NCBI GenBank assembly: GCA_045651165.1
Contig: JAZRRX010000044.1
Span: forward strand, 1 to 49,912
Source: RGIG4608 sp045651165
GTDB taxonomy: Bacteria; Bacillota; Clostridia; Oscillospirales; CAG-272
Direction: 5' to 3'
Length of the DNA: 49,912 bases
Below the pieces are notes generated by a model that did no database searches, was not told the origin of the DNA, and worked only from the letters and a program-made list of their open reading frames with translations. Below are positions 41,937-49,912 of the stretch, one piece after another. Position 1 is the first letter of the stretch, and every line of letters starts with the position of its first letter. Position numbers and translations under genes: made by a program.

Positions 41937-44057
41937 ATGAAAAAAATTACTGCAATTCTTTTGATATTAGTTATGGGAATGGGGCTTTTTGCTTGTTATG
42001 ATTCAACAATTTCTCCAAGTAGTCCATTGTTTACGACTACCGCGGGTTTGGGAACGACAACTCGTCCTACAACAACTCGTCCCACAACAACTCGTCCCAC
42101 AACAACTCGACCTACAACTACACCTGGTACGAGTGTAACAACTCGCCCCAACACTGGAACAACGTCTACAACAGTAACTACTCGTCCCAGTGGTACAACA
42201 ACTACAACTGGTAGTGTAACAACTCCAAATATTCCTAAAGAAGATCCCGATCTTAGTGGATTTGATCGAGATGAGCTTGCTCTTTTCGATGAACTTTTCA
42301 ATCACGAAAATCACGTTTCGCTTTATCTTGATATAAGCCAAAGCGAGCTTAAGAAGATTAATGAAGATTACGGCAAATACAAAAACATATGTCAACATGG
42401 CAATCATGATAATGGTAAATCTCCGATTTATAGAATGGCTGACCTTTATGTTACCATTACGAAGCCAAACGGAGAGAAGTTGGAATATTACATTGAGCAG
42501 GTCGGTGTTAGAATGAAGGGTAACACTTCCAGAACTTACTTTTGGGATTCAAGTTCAGGAATGTATAATCTCGTTCATTTCAAAATAAGTTTCCAAGAAA
42601 CCTTTGACGATCCTGCTTATTATGGAAATGATGCTCTTGTTTGGGCGGATGACAATGCAAGAAAGGCGAGAAAGAACAGAACATTTGCAACTCTTGAAAA
42701 GATTGATATGAGATGGAATAAAAATGATGATCCTACTTATATCAGAGAGCAGTATTCTTATGATATTTACCGTGAATTCGGTGTTCTTGCCCCTCACACA
42801 AATCTTGCTTCCGTTGATATTGCGAATGACCATGCGGGTGTGTGGATGTTCTATGAACCAATAGACAAGATTTTCCTTGAGAAAAACCTTTCTCCTGAAG
42901 CTCTTGGAGGCGATCTTTATAAGCTCGGTTGGACGGATACGGGTGCATTCTTTAACACTTTCGCCTCATATGGTGTCGAAAATGAGGATGAAGGCAAATT
43001 CTATGTTTACGATCTTAAAACAAATAAAAAGACAAGTGATCATTCATCACTCAAAAATCTTATAAATACCATCAATTCAAACTCTTGTAATAAGAATAGC
43101 TTTTCATCCGTTGTTGATGTTGAAAACTTCCTTATGTTTGCTGCGGTTTCTTATATGATGGGTAATCCTGACGATTTGAGAAATAACTACAATAACTGTT
43201 ATATCTACTTCCGTGCAGATAACGGCAAGATGATGATAATTCCTTATGATGTGGATCGCGGTCTTGGTGTTAATAAGCACTGGAATCCTTCGGGTAACCA
43301 TATGACAAACGATAGTCCATTCGGAGATACAGCAATAGGTAATGGTAATAGTAAACAAAAAAATCCTCTCTTTACAAAGGGTATTTTAAATGCTAACTTC
43401 TTCAAAAATGAATATGTTGAGGCTCTTCGCGTCGTGGCATCAAGTGACATGTTCAAAATTTCAAATTTCGAAGAAAGCTTTAATATCGCCAAGAACCTTT
43501 ATGGCTCGGATGCAACTCCTTCAAAGCAATATGGCAATGCATGGGATTACTCTTTCTCGTTTGACATAAATAAGTCCGATGGCTCTAATATGTCCTTTGC
43601 TAACTACATTACTAAAAAGACACAAACTCTTGCAAAATATATTAGCGATTATACTCCCGACGTTGGCGAAGGCTCGGGAGGTAATACAGGAGATAATTCG
43701 GGTGGAAATCAAGGCGGAACAACAGTAGTAAAGGAATGGGAATTGTATATACGTGGCAATTTTGATAATAATAACTGGGAAAATCATTCGCAGTATAAGA
43801 TGCAGCATATTGGTAACGGAATATATTCTGTTACTTTAACTGCAAATTACTCGAGTGGTGATGCAGGAACATTTAAATTCAAAATATATAATAACAAGCA
43901 AAGTGGAGATCCGGCTTGGTATAACACTGTTGACGAAAGTAAAGTAAACACATCTTTTGAATATCAGGGTGGAAATAAAAATGTTCAACTATCATTAGGA
44001 ACATATACCATTTATTTCGACACTAACACGCAAACAATTTATTTTGAAAAGAAATAA
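41937..44057 (+). CDS. CotH-kinase-domain lipoprotein with carbohydrate-binding-like C-terminus
   Basis: 706 residues. Lipoprotein signal with lipobox LFAC, Thr/Arg/Pro-repeat linker (~35-95), CotH protein-kinase-like domain (~115-560: LYLDISQSELKKI, GVRMKGNTSRTYF, REQYSYDIYREFGV, IIPYDVDRGLG with the metal-binding Asp pair), Gly/Asn linker, and a ~105-residue beta domain at the end (WELYIRGNFDNNNW). CotH kinases phosphorylate spore-coat proteins in Bacillus; surface versions are frequent in gut clostridia and ruminococci next to dockerin or carbohydrate modules. Start set at 41937 after AAAAGGAG. The target protein is unknown. Confidence 0.85.
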   Translation: MKKITAILLILVMGMGLFACYDSTISPSSPLFTTTAGLGTTTRPTTTRPTTTRPTTTRPTTTPGTSVTTRPNTGTTSTTVTTRPSGTTTTTGSVTTPNIPKEDPDLSGFDRDELALFDELFNHENHVSLYLDISQSELKKINEDYGKYKNICQHGNHDNGKSPIYRMADLYVTITKPNGEKLEYYIEQVGVRMKGNTSRTYFWDSSSGMYNLVHFKISFQETFDDPAYYGNDALVWADDNARKARKNRTFATLEKIDMRWNKNDDPTYIREQYSYDIYREFGVLAPHTNLASVDIANDHAGVWMFYEPIDKIFLEKNLSPEALGGDLYKLGWTDTGAFFNTFASYGVENEDEGKFYVYDLKTNKKTSDHSSLKNLINTINSNSCNKNSFSSVVDVENFLMFAAVSYMMGNPDDLRNNYNNCYIYFRADNGKMMIIPYDVDRGLGVNKHWNPSGNHMTNDSPFGDTAIGNGNSKQKNPLFTKGILNANFFKNEYVEALRVVASSDMFKISNFEESFNIAKNLYGSDATPSKQYGNAWDYSFSFDINKSDGSNMSFANYITKKTQTLAKYISDYTPDVGEGSGGNTGDNSGGNQGGTTVVKEWELYIRGNFDNNNWENHSQYKMQHIGNGIYSVTLTANYSSGDAGTFKFKIYNNKQSGDPAWYNTVDESKVNTSFEYQGGNKNVQLSLGTYTIYFDTNTQTIYFEKK
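42057..42116 (+). repeat. 15-bp tandem repeat in CotH linker
   Basis: Four near-identical copies of ACAACTCGTCCCACA encoding Thr-Thr-Arg-Pro-Thr; length-variable linker expected. Confidence 0.85.
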
Positions 44058-44058
44058 G

Positions 44059-44086
44059 AAAATGGCGGTCAATGACCGCCATTTTT
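44059..44086. terminator. Bidirectional terminator
   Basis: AAAATGGCGGTCA/TGACCGCCATTTTT between convergent genes. Confidence 0.88.
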
Positions 44087-44090
44087 GTTT

Positions 44091-44753
44091 TTATATTCTT
44101 TTAACAACTTCTTTTGTGGATTTAACTATGCAATCAGCAGGGTAAACTCCACGAAGGGAAGTGAGGGGGTAAACTGAGGTGTTTTTACCAATTACTGTGC
44201 CGGGATTGATTACCGATCCACAGCCAACGTCAGTACCATCGGCTAATATGCCACCGATTTTACGAAGCCCTGTTTCATATTCGATTTCACCGTGAACTAC
44301 TATGTTTTTGCCATCACTTTTGAGGTTTGAACAAATTGTACCTGCACCCGTGTGTGCCTTGTTTCCAAGAATCGAGTCACCCACATAGTTATAATGTGGA
44401 ATTTGCACTTTGTTTAAAAGAATGCAATTTTTAAGTTCACTTGAATTACCAATTACACAGTTTTGACCCGTAATAACTCCACCACGAATGAATGCACCTG
44501 GGCGCACCTCGGTGCCCGATCCAATAACAGTTGGACCTTCGATAGTTGCTGTTGGGTATATTTTAACATTTTCTCCAACAAGTACTCCATCGCTAAGAAG
44601 AGTGTATCCTTCGAGTCCCTCTTCAATTATCTTTTTAGCAAGATCTTTTATTTTGGGAAGCATTTCCCATGGATATTCGCTCTCTTCGAAAAGAGAAATG
44701 AGATATGGTGTTTGGCAATCAAACAACTCTTTTGTTTTAACTTTTTTATCCAA
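44091..44753 (-). CDS. Left-handed beta-helix acyltransferase, GlmU C-terminal-like
   Basis: 220 residues. Short N-terminal helical part (KTKELFDCQTPYLISLFEE), then hexapeptide repeats of a left-handed beta-helix from ~60 (VLVGENVKIYPTATIEGPTVIG, GNSSELKNCILL). PHYNYVGDSILG and TGAGTICSNLKSDG correspond to the acetyltransferase region of GlmU (SHLTYLGD, GAGTI). No nucleotidyltransferase domain is present. Start assigned to a TTG at 44753: GGAGG lies 8 nt upstream inside the preceding gene, and the TTG overlaps its stop in TTGGATAA. Coupling to glmM suggests that it acetylates glucosamine-1-phosphate. That is inference. Confidence 0.8.
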   Translation of the reverse strand: MDKKVKTKELFDCQTPYLISLFEESEYPWEMLPKIKDLAKKIIEEGLEGYTLLSDGVLVGENVKIYPTATIEGPTVIGSGTEVRPGAFIRGGVITGQNCVIGNSSELKNCILLNKVQIPHYNYVGDSILGNKAHTGAGTICSNLKSDGKNIVVHGEIEYETGLRKIGGILADGTDVGCGSVINPGTVIGKNTSVYPLTSLRGVYPADCIVKSTKEVVKRI

Positions 44754-46362
44754 TTTGGTGTCCTCCGTCAACGATAGCTTTAACGATGATATCTGTATAT
44801 TCGTGGCATTTTTCTTCGGTTTCTGCTTCAACCATTACACGAATAAGAGGTTCAGTTCCACTTTGACGAAGAAGTACTCTACCTTTGCCATCAATGAGCT
44901 TTTCAACATCTTTTACACTTGCAAGAACATCCTTGTCATTCATTACAGCATCCTTATCAAGAACACGAACATTTTTCAAATATTGAGGATAAACTGCAAC
45001 CTCATCAACAAGGGCAGAGAGAGTTGTTTTGCTATCGCACATTTCTTCTGCTACCATAATAGCCGTCAAAAGTCCGTCACCTGTGGTGGCATATTTTTTG
45101 ATAATGATGTGTCCTGATTGTTCACCACCAATGGAGTAACCCTTTTCCTGCATACATTCATAAACAAAGCGGTCTCCCACTTTGGTTTGAACACATTTAA
45201 TACCGATTTTGTTGAGGGATGCAACGAATCCACTATTTGACATAACTGTAGCTACAACTGTATTATCTTTGAGCATTCCACGAGATTTAAGGCGCTTTGC
45301 AAGAAGATACATAATCTTATCACCGTCAACTACGTTTCCGTTTTCGTCTACTGCAAGACAACGGTCGCAGTCACCATCGAATGAGAAGCCTACATCAAGG
45401 TGTTTTTCACGAACAAGCTTTGCAAGATTTTCAATATGTGTTGAGCCACAATCCTTGTTGATGTTAAGTCCGTCAGGCTCGTCACCGATTACATATAATT
45501 GAGCGCCGAGCGCACCAAAAACAGCACGCGCAATCGACCAAGAAGCACCATTAGCACAGTCAAGTCCAATACGAAGCTTTTTGTAAGAATTTGATGCGGA
45601 GGAGATGAGGTAACCGATATATCTATTACGTCCGCTGACATGGTCATGTATGCAACCGATTTTATCACCAACCACCAAGGGAAGATCATCTCCCGAGATA
45701 CCAAGAGAAGCGAGGTCGCCATCAAGATATGCTTCAATGAGTGCGGTGGTTTCATCGTCAAGCTTTTCGCCATAACGATTGATAACTTTGATTCCGTTAT
45801 CACAGAAAGGATTGTGTGATGCAGTTATCATAATACCACAATCAAATCCGTCAAGACGAGTAATATATGAAACGCTTGGTGTTGTTGTAACGTGGAGCAT
45901 ATAAGCATCTGCGCCCGAGGTTGCAATACCTGAAGCTATGGCATATTCAAGCATATAGCTTGAACGTCTTGTGTCCTTACCGATAACGATTTTGGGACGA
46001 CGATTGCCGTTTTCGTTTTGGAGCTGAAGGGAATAGTACCAACCGAGGAATCTACCCACCTTGTAGGCATGCATTGATGTAAGACCAATATTGGATTCAC
46101 CACGGAAGCCATCAGTTCCGAAATATTTATTTCTCAATGGTGCTGTGAGAGTGCCACGAAGTTCAATTTTATCTTGAAGAAGGTCATCACATGAAACTGA
46201 AAAGATTTCGGATATTTGCAAAATCTTATCTATTTGTGGAACTGCTTGCTCCATCTCCCATTTGGATATGGATTGACGGGAAACACCCATGAGTTCTGCG
46301 AGTTTTTCTTGTGAAATTCCTCTGCTATTTCTAAGTTGAATTATTTTTTGTCCAATGGTCAT
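44746..46362 (-). CDS. glmM: Phosphoglucosamine mutase fused to an N-terminal XRE DNA-binding domain
   Basis: 538 residues. Residues 1-65 are a complete XRE helix-turn-helix (TIGQKIIQLRNSRGISQEKLAELMGVSRQSISKWEMEQAVP...). After a short linker, GlmM starts at ~78 (RNKYFGTDGFRG) with the phosphoserine loop ITASHNPF (~182), metal loop DGDCDRC (~306), GGEQSGH and phosphate-binding RQSGTEPLIRV. GlmM converts GlcN-6-P to GlcN-1-P for peptidoglycan precursors. The fusion is in one uninterrupted frame with one ribosome site (AAGGAG, 46362 start). A regulatory DNA-binding role for the enzyme is possible; see findings. Confidence 0.93.
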   Translation of the reverse strand: MTIGQKIIQLRNSRGISQEKLAELMGVSRQSISKWEMEQAVPQIDKILQISEIFSVSCDDLLQDKIELRGTLTAPLRNKYFGTDGFRGESNIGLTSMHAYKVGRFLGWYYSLQLQNENGNRRPKIVIGKDTRRSSYMLEYAIASGIATSGADAYMLHVTTTPSVSYITRLDGFDCGIMITASHNPFCDNGIKVINRYGEKLDDETTALIEAYLDGDLASLGISGDDLPLVVGDKIGCIHDHVSGRNRYIGYLISSASNSYKKLRIGLDCANGASWSIARAVFGALGAQLYVIGDEPDGLNINKDCGSTHIENLAKLVREKHLDVGFSFDGDCDRCLAVDENGNVVDGDKIMYLLAKRLKSRGMLKDNTVVATVMSNSGFVASLNKIGIKCVQTKVGDRFVYECMQEKGYSIGGEQSGHIIIKKYATTGDGLLTAIMVAEEMCDSKTTLSALVDEVAVYPQYLKNVRVLDKDAVMNDKDVLASVKDVEKLIDGKGRVLLRQSGTEPLIRVMVEAETEEKCHEYTDIIVKAIVDGGHQIG

Positions 46363-46388
46363 AAAAAACACTCCTTTTTAGATTTGTT

Positions 46389-46432
46389 TGGGTTTCTATA
46401 TCTATTATACTAAACCAATAATGAAAATACAA
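46389..46432 (-). promoter_or_regulatory. glmM promoter with overlapping dyad
   Basis: Minus strand TTGTAT (46432-46427), 17-bp spacer, TATAAT (46409-46404). An imperfect dyad TGGGTTT...TAAACCA (46389-46417, with inner TATA/TATA) straddles the -10; a candidate operator for the HTH domain of the fused enzyme. Confidence 0.6.
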
Positions 46433-46731
46433 CCCTTTTTCGTAAATTTTTAAGATTTTTTGCAACTCATAGTTTACAAATTGAATGAAAAATACAAAAA
46501 ATACTATTTTTTCTTGAAAAATCAAATTAAACATCAATGTTTTTTGCCAACTTGAGTTGGTTTTGAATATGGAATGTATTAAAAAATAGGGTTTTGTTAA
46601 TATAAAAACTCAGTATATACACAAAGTGAATTTTTTATGAACAAGTAGTATTTTAATCGTGTTTTTGCTCAAAGAGGTTATTTTGTATTTGTGTATATAT
46701 GACAAAAATACTATAAAAGAGTAAAAATAAC
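46433..46731. other. AT-rich intergenic stretch
   Basis: About 300 nt between divergent transcription units. The only structure I see is CCAACTTGAGTTGG (46547-46560), a 14-bp near-palindrome that could bind a dimeric regulator. No open frame of credible length and no RNA gene recognised. Confidence 0.5.
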
Positions 46732-46760
46732 TTGCCATGTTCATAAAAAAATGCTATAAT
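46732..46760 (+). promoter_or_regulatory. Promoter of the large surface-protein gene
   Basis: TTGCCA (46732-46737), 17-bp spacer, TATAAT (46755-46760). The spacer contains ATGTTCATAAAAAA, shared with the pectate lyase upstream region. Confidence 0.75.
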
Positions 46761-46825
46761 TCAAATTGGGTATTTATATATAATTATAAAAACTTTATAA
46801 AAATACAAGAAAGGACTTAATTTTT

Positions 46826-49800
46826 ATGAAAAAGTTAAGCAAAATTTTAGCTCTTGTGCTTATCGCGGTGATAATGCTACCACTAGTACCAGCATTGTCA
46901 TTGTCAGTTAGTGCGGCTAATAATCAGCCTGAGTATCTTTACTTAAAACCAAACTCTAACTGGACTCAGTCAAATGCTCGTTTTGCGGCATATTTCTACG
47001 GAAACGGCGAAATATGGGTTTCTATGACTGACCATGATGGGAATGGTATTTATGAGGTAAAGGTTCCAACTGATAAAACTTACCCTAGCGTTATTTTCTG
47101 TCGTATGAATCCTTCTGCGACTGCAAATAACTGGAATAATAAGTGGAATCAGACAGGAGACCTCACTATCCCTACCGATGGAAAAAATTTATTTACAGTA
47201 CCGAGTGGTGCTTGGGATGGTAGTACAACTACTTGGAGTAAACATACTCCTGCAGTTACAGTAGTTGGTACAGGTGCTCATTTGGGAACTGAATGGGACA
47301 CAGCTAATACAAACAACGATATGACTATGTCCGATAATGGATTTGTCAAAGTGTACGAAAATGTTGCGGCAGGTTCATACAAGATTAAGTGTGTATTGAA
47401 TCATGCTTGGACTACATCATATGGTGGTAATACCACCGCTAATAAGGATGCAGATGGCAACTATATATTTACTGTTCCTAAGTCCAACAGTAAAGTTACT
47501 GTAACTCTTACTAACAAAACTGTTAGTGTTAAAGTGGAACACGTACATATTGAAGGTGAAGGCACAGTTACTACTAATCCTACTTGTGAGGGAACTGGTA
47601 CTAAGACATTTAAATGTGCGGTTAGTGATTGTCGTGATGTTTTAAGAACAGAATCAATTGTCGCAACAGGTCACTCTTGGGCGGATGCTACTTGTATAGC
47701 GCCCAAGACATGTTCATCGTGTGGTTATACACAGGGTGAAGCTCTTGGACACAATTATGTAGAGGGTACTTGTACACTTTGTGGTGGTGCAGATCCCGAT
47801 TACTGCGCTCACGAATACACATACGATTGTGACAGAGTTTGTAACAAGTGTCATAATGTAACAAGAGAAGATGCTGACCACAATATTACTCACACAGAGG
47901 GAAAAGATGCTACTTGTACTGAAAACGGTAACAAAGAGCATTGGTCTTGTTCCATTTGTGGAAGTGCTTGGACAGACGAGGATTTGACACAGGTAACTAA
48001 CCTTAATAGTGTTGTTATCCCTGCAGGTCACTCTTGGGTAGATGCTGACTGTGATACTCCTAAGACATGTTCAGTATGTAGCACAACAGAGGGTGAAGCT
48101 CTTGGACATACATGGAAAAATGCTGATTGTACAACAGCAAAGACATGTTCATCTTGTGGTGAAACCGAGGGTGAAGCTCTTGGACATAGCTATGTTGATG
48201 GTGTTTGTTCATCTTGTGGTGAAATCCAAAAAATGACTATCTACTTCGAAAATAACTGGAGCTGGCCCACAGCGTATATCTACTATTGGGTAGGTAACAC
48301 AAATAATGGTTGGCCTGGTGAGGCTTTGACCAACAAGGTTGGAAAGAACGATCAGGACTATGATATATATGCTATTGAAGTTCCTGTAAATGTTGACGGG
48401 ATTATATTTAGTGGTGAAGGTCAGTATGGTAATGAACAGTCAGCCGACCTTAAAGATATTAAAGCTTGCTATTGCTACTATATGACTTGGGATGATGCAA
48501 CTCAAACCAAACCTTGTGGTTCTTACGAATATCATAAAGAAACTAAAGAAGTAGTTAAAGAAGCTAGCTGTAGCGAAGCAGGTCTTGAAAAATACACATG
48601 TACAGTTTGTGGCAATGTTAAAGAAATAGAAATTCCTACTCTCAGTCACACACATTCAGAAGCAGTTGAAGAAAATAGAACTGAATCAACATGTTCTGCA
48701 GAAGGCTCTTACGATAGCGTAGTTTACTGTTCAGTATGTGGTGATGAGCTTAGCAGAGATACAAAAACAATTGAAAAGCTTCCTCATACAGAGGAAATTG
48801 ATAAAGCAGTTGATGCTACTTGTACAACAACAGGTTTGACAGAAGGCAAGCACTGTTCAGTATGTAATGAAGTTATTGTTGCTCAGACAACAGTTGATGC
48901 TTTTGGTCACATAGATGAAAATAGTAACCACATTTGTGATCGCGATAATTGTGATTATAAGATTTCCGAATGCATTGACGGAGATAATAATCATGTTTGC
49001 GATTATGAAGGTTGTGCAGCTGAAATGAGTGAGCATGCTGATAATGATCACGATCATTACTGTGATTATATTGGTTGTAATATGAAACTGAGCAATTGCG
49101 AAGAAGCTGCTCCAGTTGAAGAAAATAGAGTAGAATCTACTTGTTCAAAAGAAGGTTCTTACGATAGCGTGGTTTACTGTACAGTATGTGGCGAAGAAAT
49201 GAGCCGCACACCTCAAACAATCAAAAAGCTTCCTCATACAGAAGAAATTGATAAAGCGGTTTATGCAACATGTACATCAACAGGTCTTACAGAAGGTAAG
49301 CACTGTTCAGTATGTGATGAAATTCTCGTTGCGCAAACAGTAACTGAAAAACTTTCACATACAGCAGGTGAAGCAGTGAGAGAAAATGAAGTGCCTGCAA
49401 GTTGTAAAGCAGAGGGCTCCTACGAAAGCGTAGTTAAATGTTCTGTATGTTCTGCTGAAATCAGCCGTACAAACGAAACAATAGAAAAGCTTCCTCACAC
49501 TGAAAAAGTTGACGCAGCGGTAGCGGCAACATGTACATCAACAGGTCTTACAGAAGGTAAGCATTGTTCGGTATGTGATGAAATTCTCGTTGCTCAGACA
49601 GTAACTGAAAAACTTTCACATACAGCAGGCGCAGTTGTTGTAGAAAACGAAGTTGATGCAACATGCACAGTGGATGGTTCTTACGATAACGTAACTTATT
49701 GTACAGTATGTGGCACTGAAACAAGCCGTAAAACAGTAGAAGTTACTGCGAAGGGACACACTTACCAATCCACAGTAACAGCTCCCACATGTACAGAAGA

Positions 49801-49912
49801 TGGTTATACAACATATAGATGTGCTTGCGGTGATACATACACAGAAAAAGGTGAAGCAGCTCTTGGTCATACAGATGAAGATCCTCGCGATCACGAATGT
49901 GATGTATGTGGT
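46826..49912 (+). CDS. Large secreted starch-binding, Cys-rich repeat protein (partial)
   Basis: Open from ATG 46826 (after AAAGGA) to the window edge: 1029 codons without a stop; the 3' end is outside. Signal peptide (KILALVLIAVIMLPLVPAL...VSAA). Module 1 (~36-140; VIFCRMNPS, NNWNNKWNQTGDLT) and module 3 (~470-570; MTIYFENNWSWPTAYIYYW, WPGEAL) resemble starch-binding CBM26-type domains; module 2 (~145-240) resembles an X25-type domain. Between and after them are many repeats of the type GHSW..ATC..PKTCSSCG..EGEALGH and CTSTGLTEGKHCSVCDE, with paired CxxC motifs. Probably a surface protein holding starch or cross-linking the cell surface; metal binding by the CxxC pairs is unproven. Confidence 0.82.
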   Translation, partial: MKKLSKILALVLIAVIMLPLVPALSLSVSAANNQPEYLYLKPNSNWTQSNARFAAYFYGNGEIWVSMTDHDGNGIYEVKVPTDKTYPSVIFCRMNPSATANNWNNKWNQTGDLTIPTDGKNLFTVPSGAWDGSTTTWSKHTPAVTVVGTGAHLGTEWDTANTNNDMTMSDNGFVKVYENVAAGSYKIKCVLNHAWTTSYGGNTTANKDADGNYIFTVPKSNSKVTVTLTNKTVSVKVEHVHIEGEGTVTTNPTCEGTGTKTFKCAVSDCRDVLRTESIVATGHSWADATCIAPKTCSSCGYTQGEALGHNYVEGTCTLCGGADPDYCAHEYTYDCDRVCNKCHNVTREDADHNITHTEGKDATCTENGNKEHWSCSICGSAWTDEDLTQVTNLNSVVIPAGHSWVDADCDTPKTCSVCSTTEGEALGHTWKNADCTTAKTCSSCGETEGEALGHSYVDGVCSSCGEIQKMTIYFENNWSWPTAYIYYWVGNTNNGWPGEALTNKVGKNDQDYDIYAIEVPVNVDGIIFSGEGQYGNEQSADLKDIKACYCYYMTWDDATQTKPCGSYEYHKETKEVVKEASCSEAGLEKYTCTVCGNVKEIEIPTLSHTHSEAVEENRTESTCSAEGSYDSVVYCSVCGDELSRDTKTIEKLPHTEEIDKAVDATCTTTGLTEGKHCSVCNEVIVAQTTVDAFGHIDENSNHICDRDNCDYKISECIDGDNNHVCDYEGCAAEMSEHADNDHDHYCDYIGCNMKLSNCEEAAPVEENRVESTCSKEGSYDSVVYCTVCGEEMSRTPQTIKKLPHTEEIDKAVYATCTSTGLTEGKHCSVCDEILVAQTVTEKLSHTAGEAVRENEVPASCKAEGSYESVVKCSVCSAEISRTNETIEKLPHTEKVDAAVAATCTSTGLTEGKHCSVCDEILVAQTVTEKLSHTAGAVVVENEVDATCTVDGSYDNVTYCTVCGTETSRKTVEVTAKGHTYQSTVTAPTCTEDGYTTYRCACGDTYTEKGEAALGHTDEDPRDHECDVCG
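49228..49627 (+). repeat. Tandem repeat within the surface protein
   Basis: A block of about 140 bp (from CTTCCTCA to CACATACAGCAGG) occurs at 49228-49367 and again at about 49488-49627 with few changes; period 261 bp (87 codons). A more diverged copy begins near 48778. The high DNA identity suggests recent duplication or gene conversion. Confidence 0.75.

Noticed and set aside
41996..42407. Minus-strand Val-rich and Cys/Ser-rich frames opposite the CotH linker
   Set aside because: Produced by the 15-bp tandem repeat read in antisense.
48042..48236. Short plus-strand frame within the large surface protein
   Set aside because: Out-of-frame product of the Cys-module repeats; the main frame is open over the whole region.

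Overview
The window is AT-rich DNA from a Gram-positive-type bacterium, most likely an uncultured gut member of the Clostridia (Oscillospirales-like). This is inferred from the division/cell-wall gene order, sigma-A promoters with 17-bp spacers, strong GGAGG ribosome sites, lipoproteins with Thr-rich linkers, clostridial starch-binding surface modules, and a MurE with the DNPR motif (meso-diaminopimelate peptidoglycan). No rRNA, tRNA or CRISPR array was seen.

Layout. (1) 1-1.6 kb: a palindromic dispersed repeat and a ferritin-like protein. (2) 1.67-14.9 kb: a division and cell-wall (dcw) cluster: mraZ, rsmH, ftsL-like, PASTA-type PBP, murE, murF, mraY, ftsW, murG, ftsQ/divIB, ftsZ. It starts with a sigma-A promoter followed by duplicated MraZ-box-like repeats. 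An unexplained nested stem structure lies between ftsL and the PBP gene. murD, murC, murB and ftsA are absent. (3) 14.9-19.9 kb: cupin protein, metal/arsenic-type permease, PHP phosphoesterase, secreted pectate lyase. (4) 19.9-32.5 kb: an accessory island with similar sequences in inverted orientation at its two edges. It carries an unknown protein made of three repeats, an ISL3-type transposase, a tyrosine recombinase and a type I restriction-modification operon (XRE regulator, hsdR, hsdM, hsdS). Two extra start-less hsdS cassettes follow, one inverted. (5) 32.5-44.1 kb: alpha/beta hydrolase, heterodimeric ABC exporter, eukaryotic-type glycogen branching enzyme, ferredoxin-type aldo/keto reductase, Ca/Na antiporter, CotH-kinase lipoprotein. 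(6) 44.1-49.9 kb: a phosphoglucosamine mutase fused to an N-terminal XRE DNA-binding domain, translationally coupled to a hexapeptide-repeat acyltransferase, and then the start of a very large Cys-rich starch-binding surface protein that runs off the window.

The strongest system is the invertible hsdS locus. A perfect 32-bp inverted repeat (23816-23847 and 27309-27340) lies just inside the 5' end of the expressed hsdS and of an inverted silent cassette. A third cassette has the same repeat in direct orientation. A second short repeat in the central helix of all three would allow the two target-recognition domains to be shuffled independently (up to 3 x 3 specificities). The recombinase gene sits just outside the invertible segment. 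Such phase-variable type I systems are known as a class; this arrangement is read directly from the sequence. The HTH-GlmM fusion and the structured element at 4061-4158 are the other two items most deserving of follow-up.
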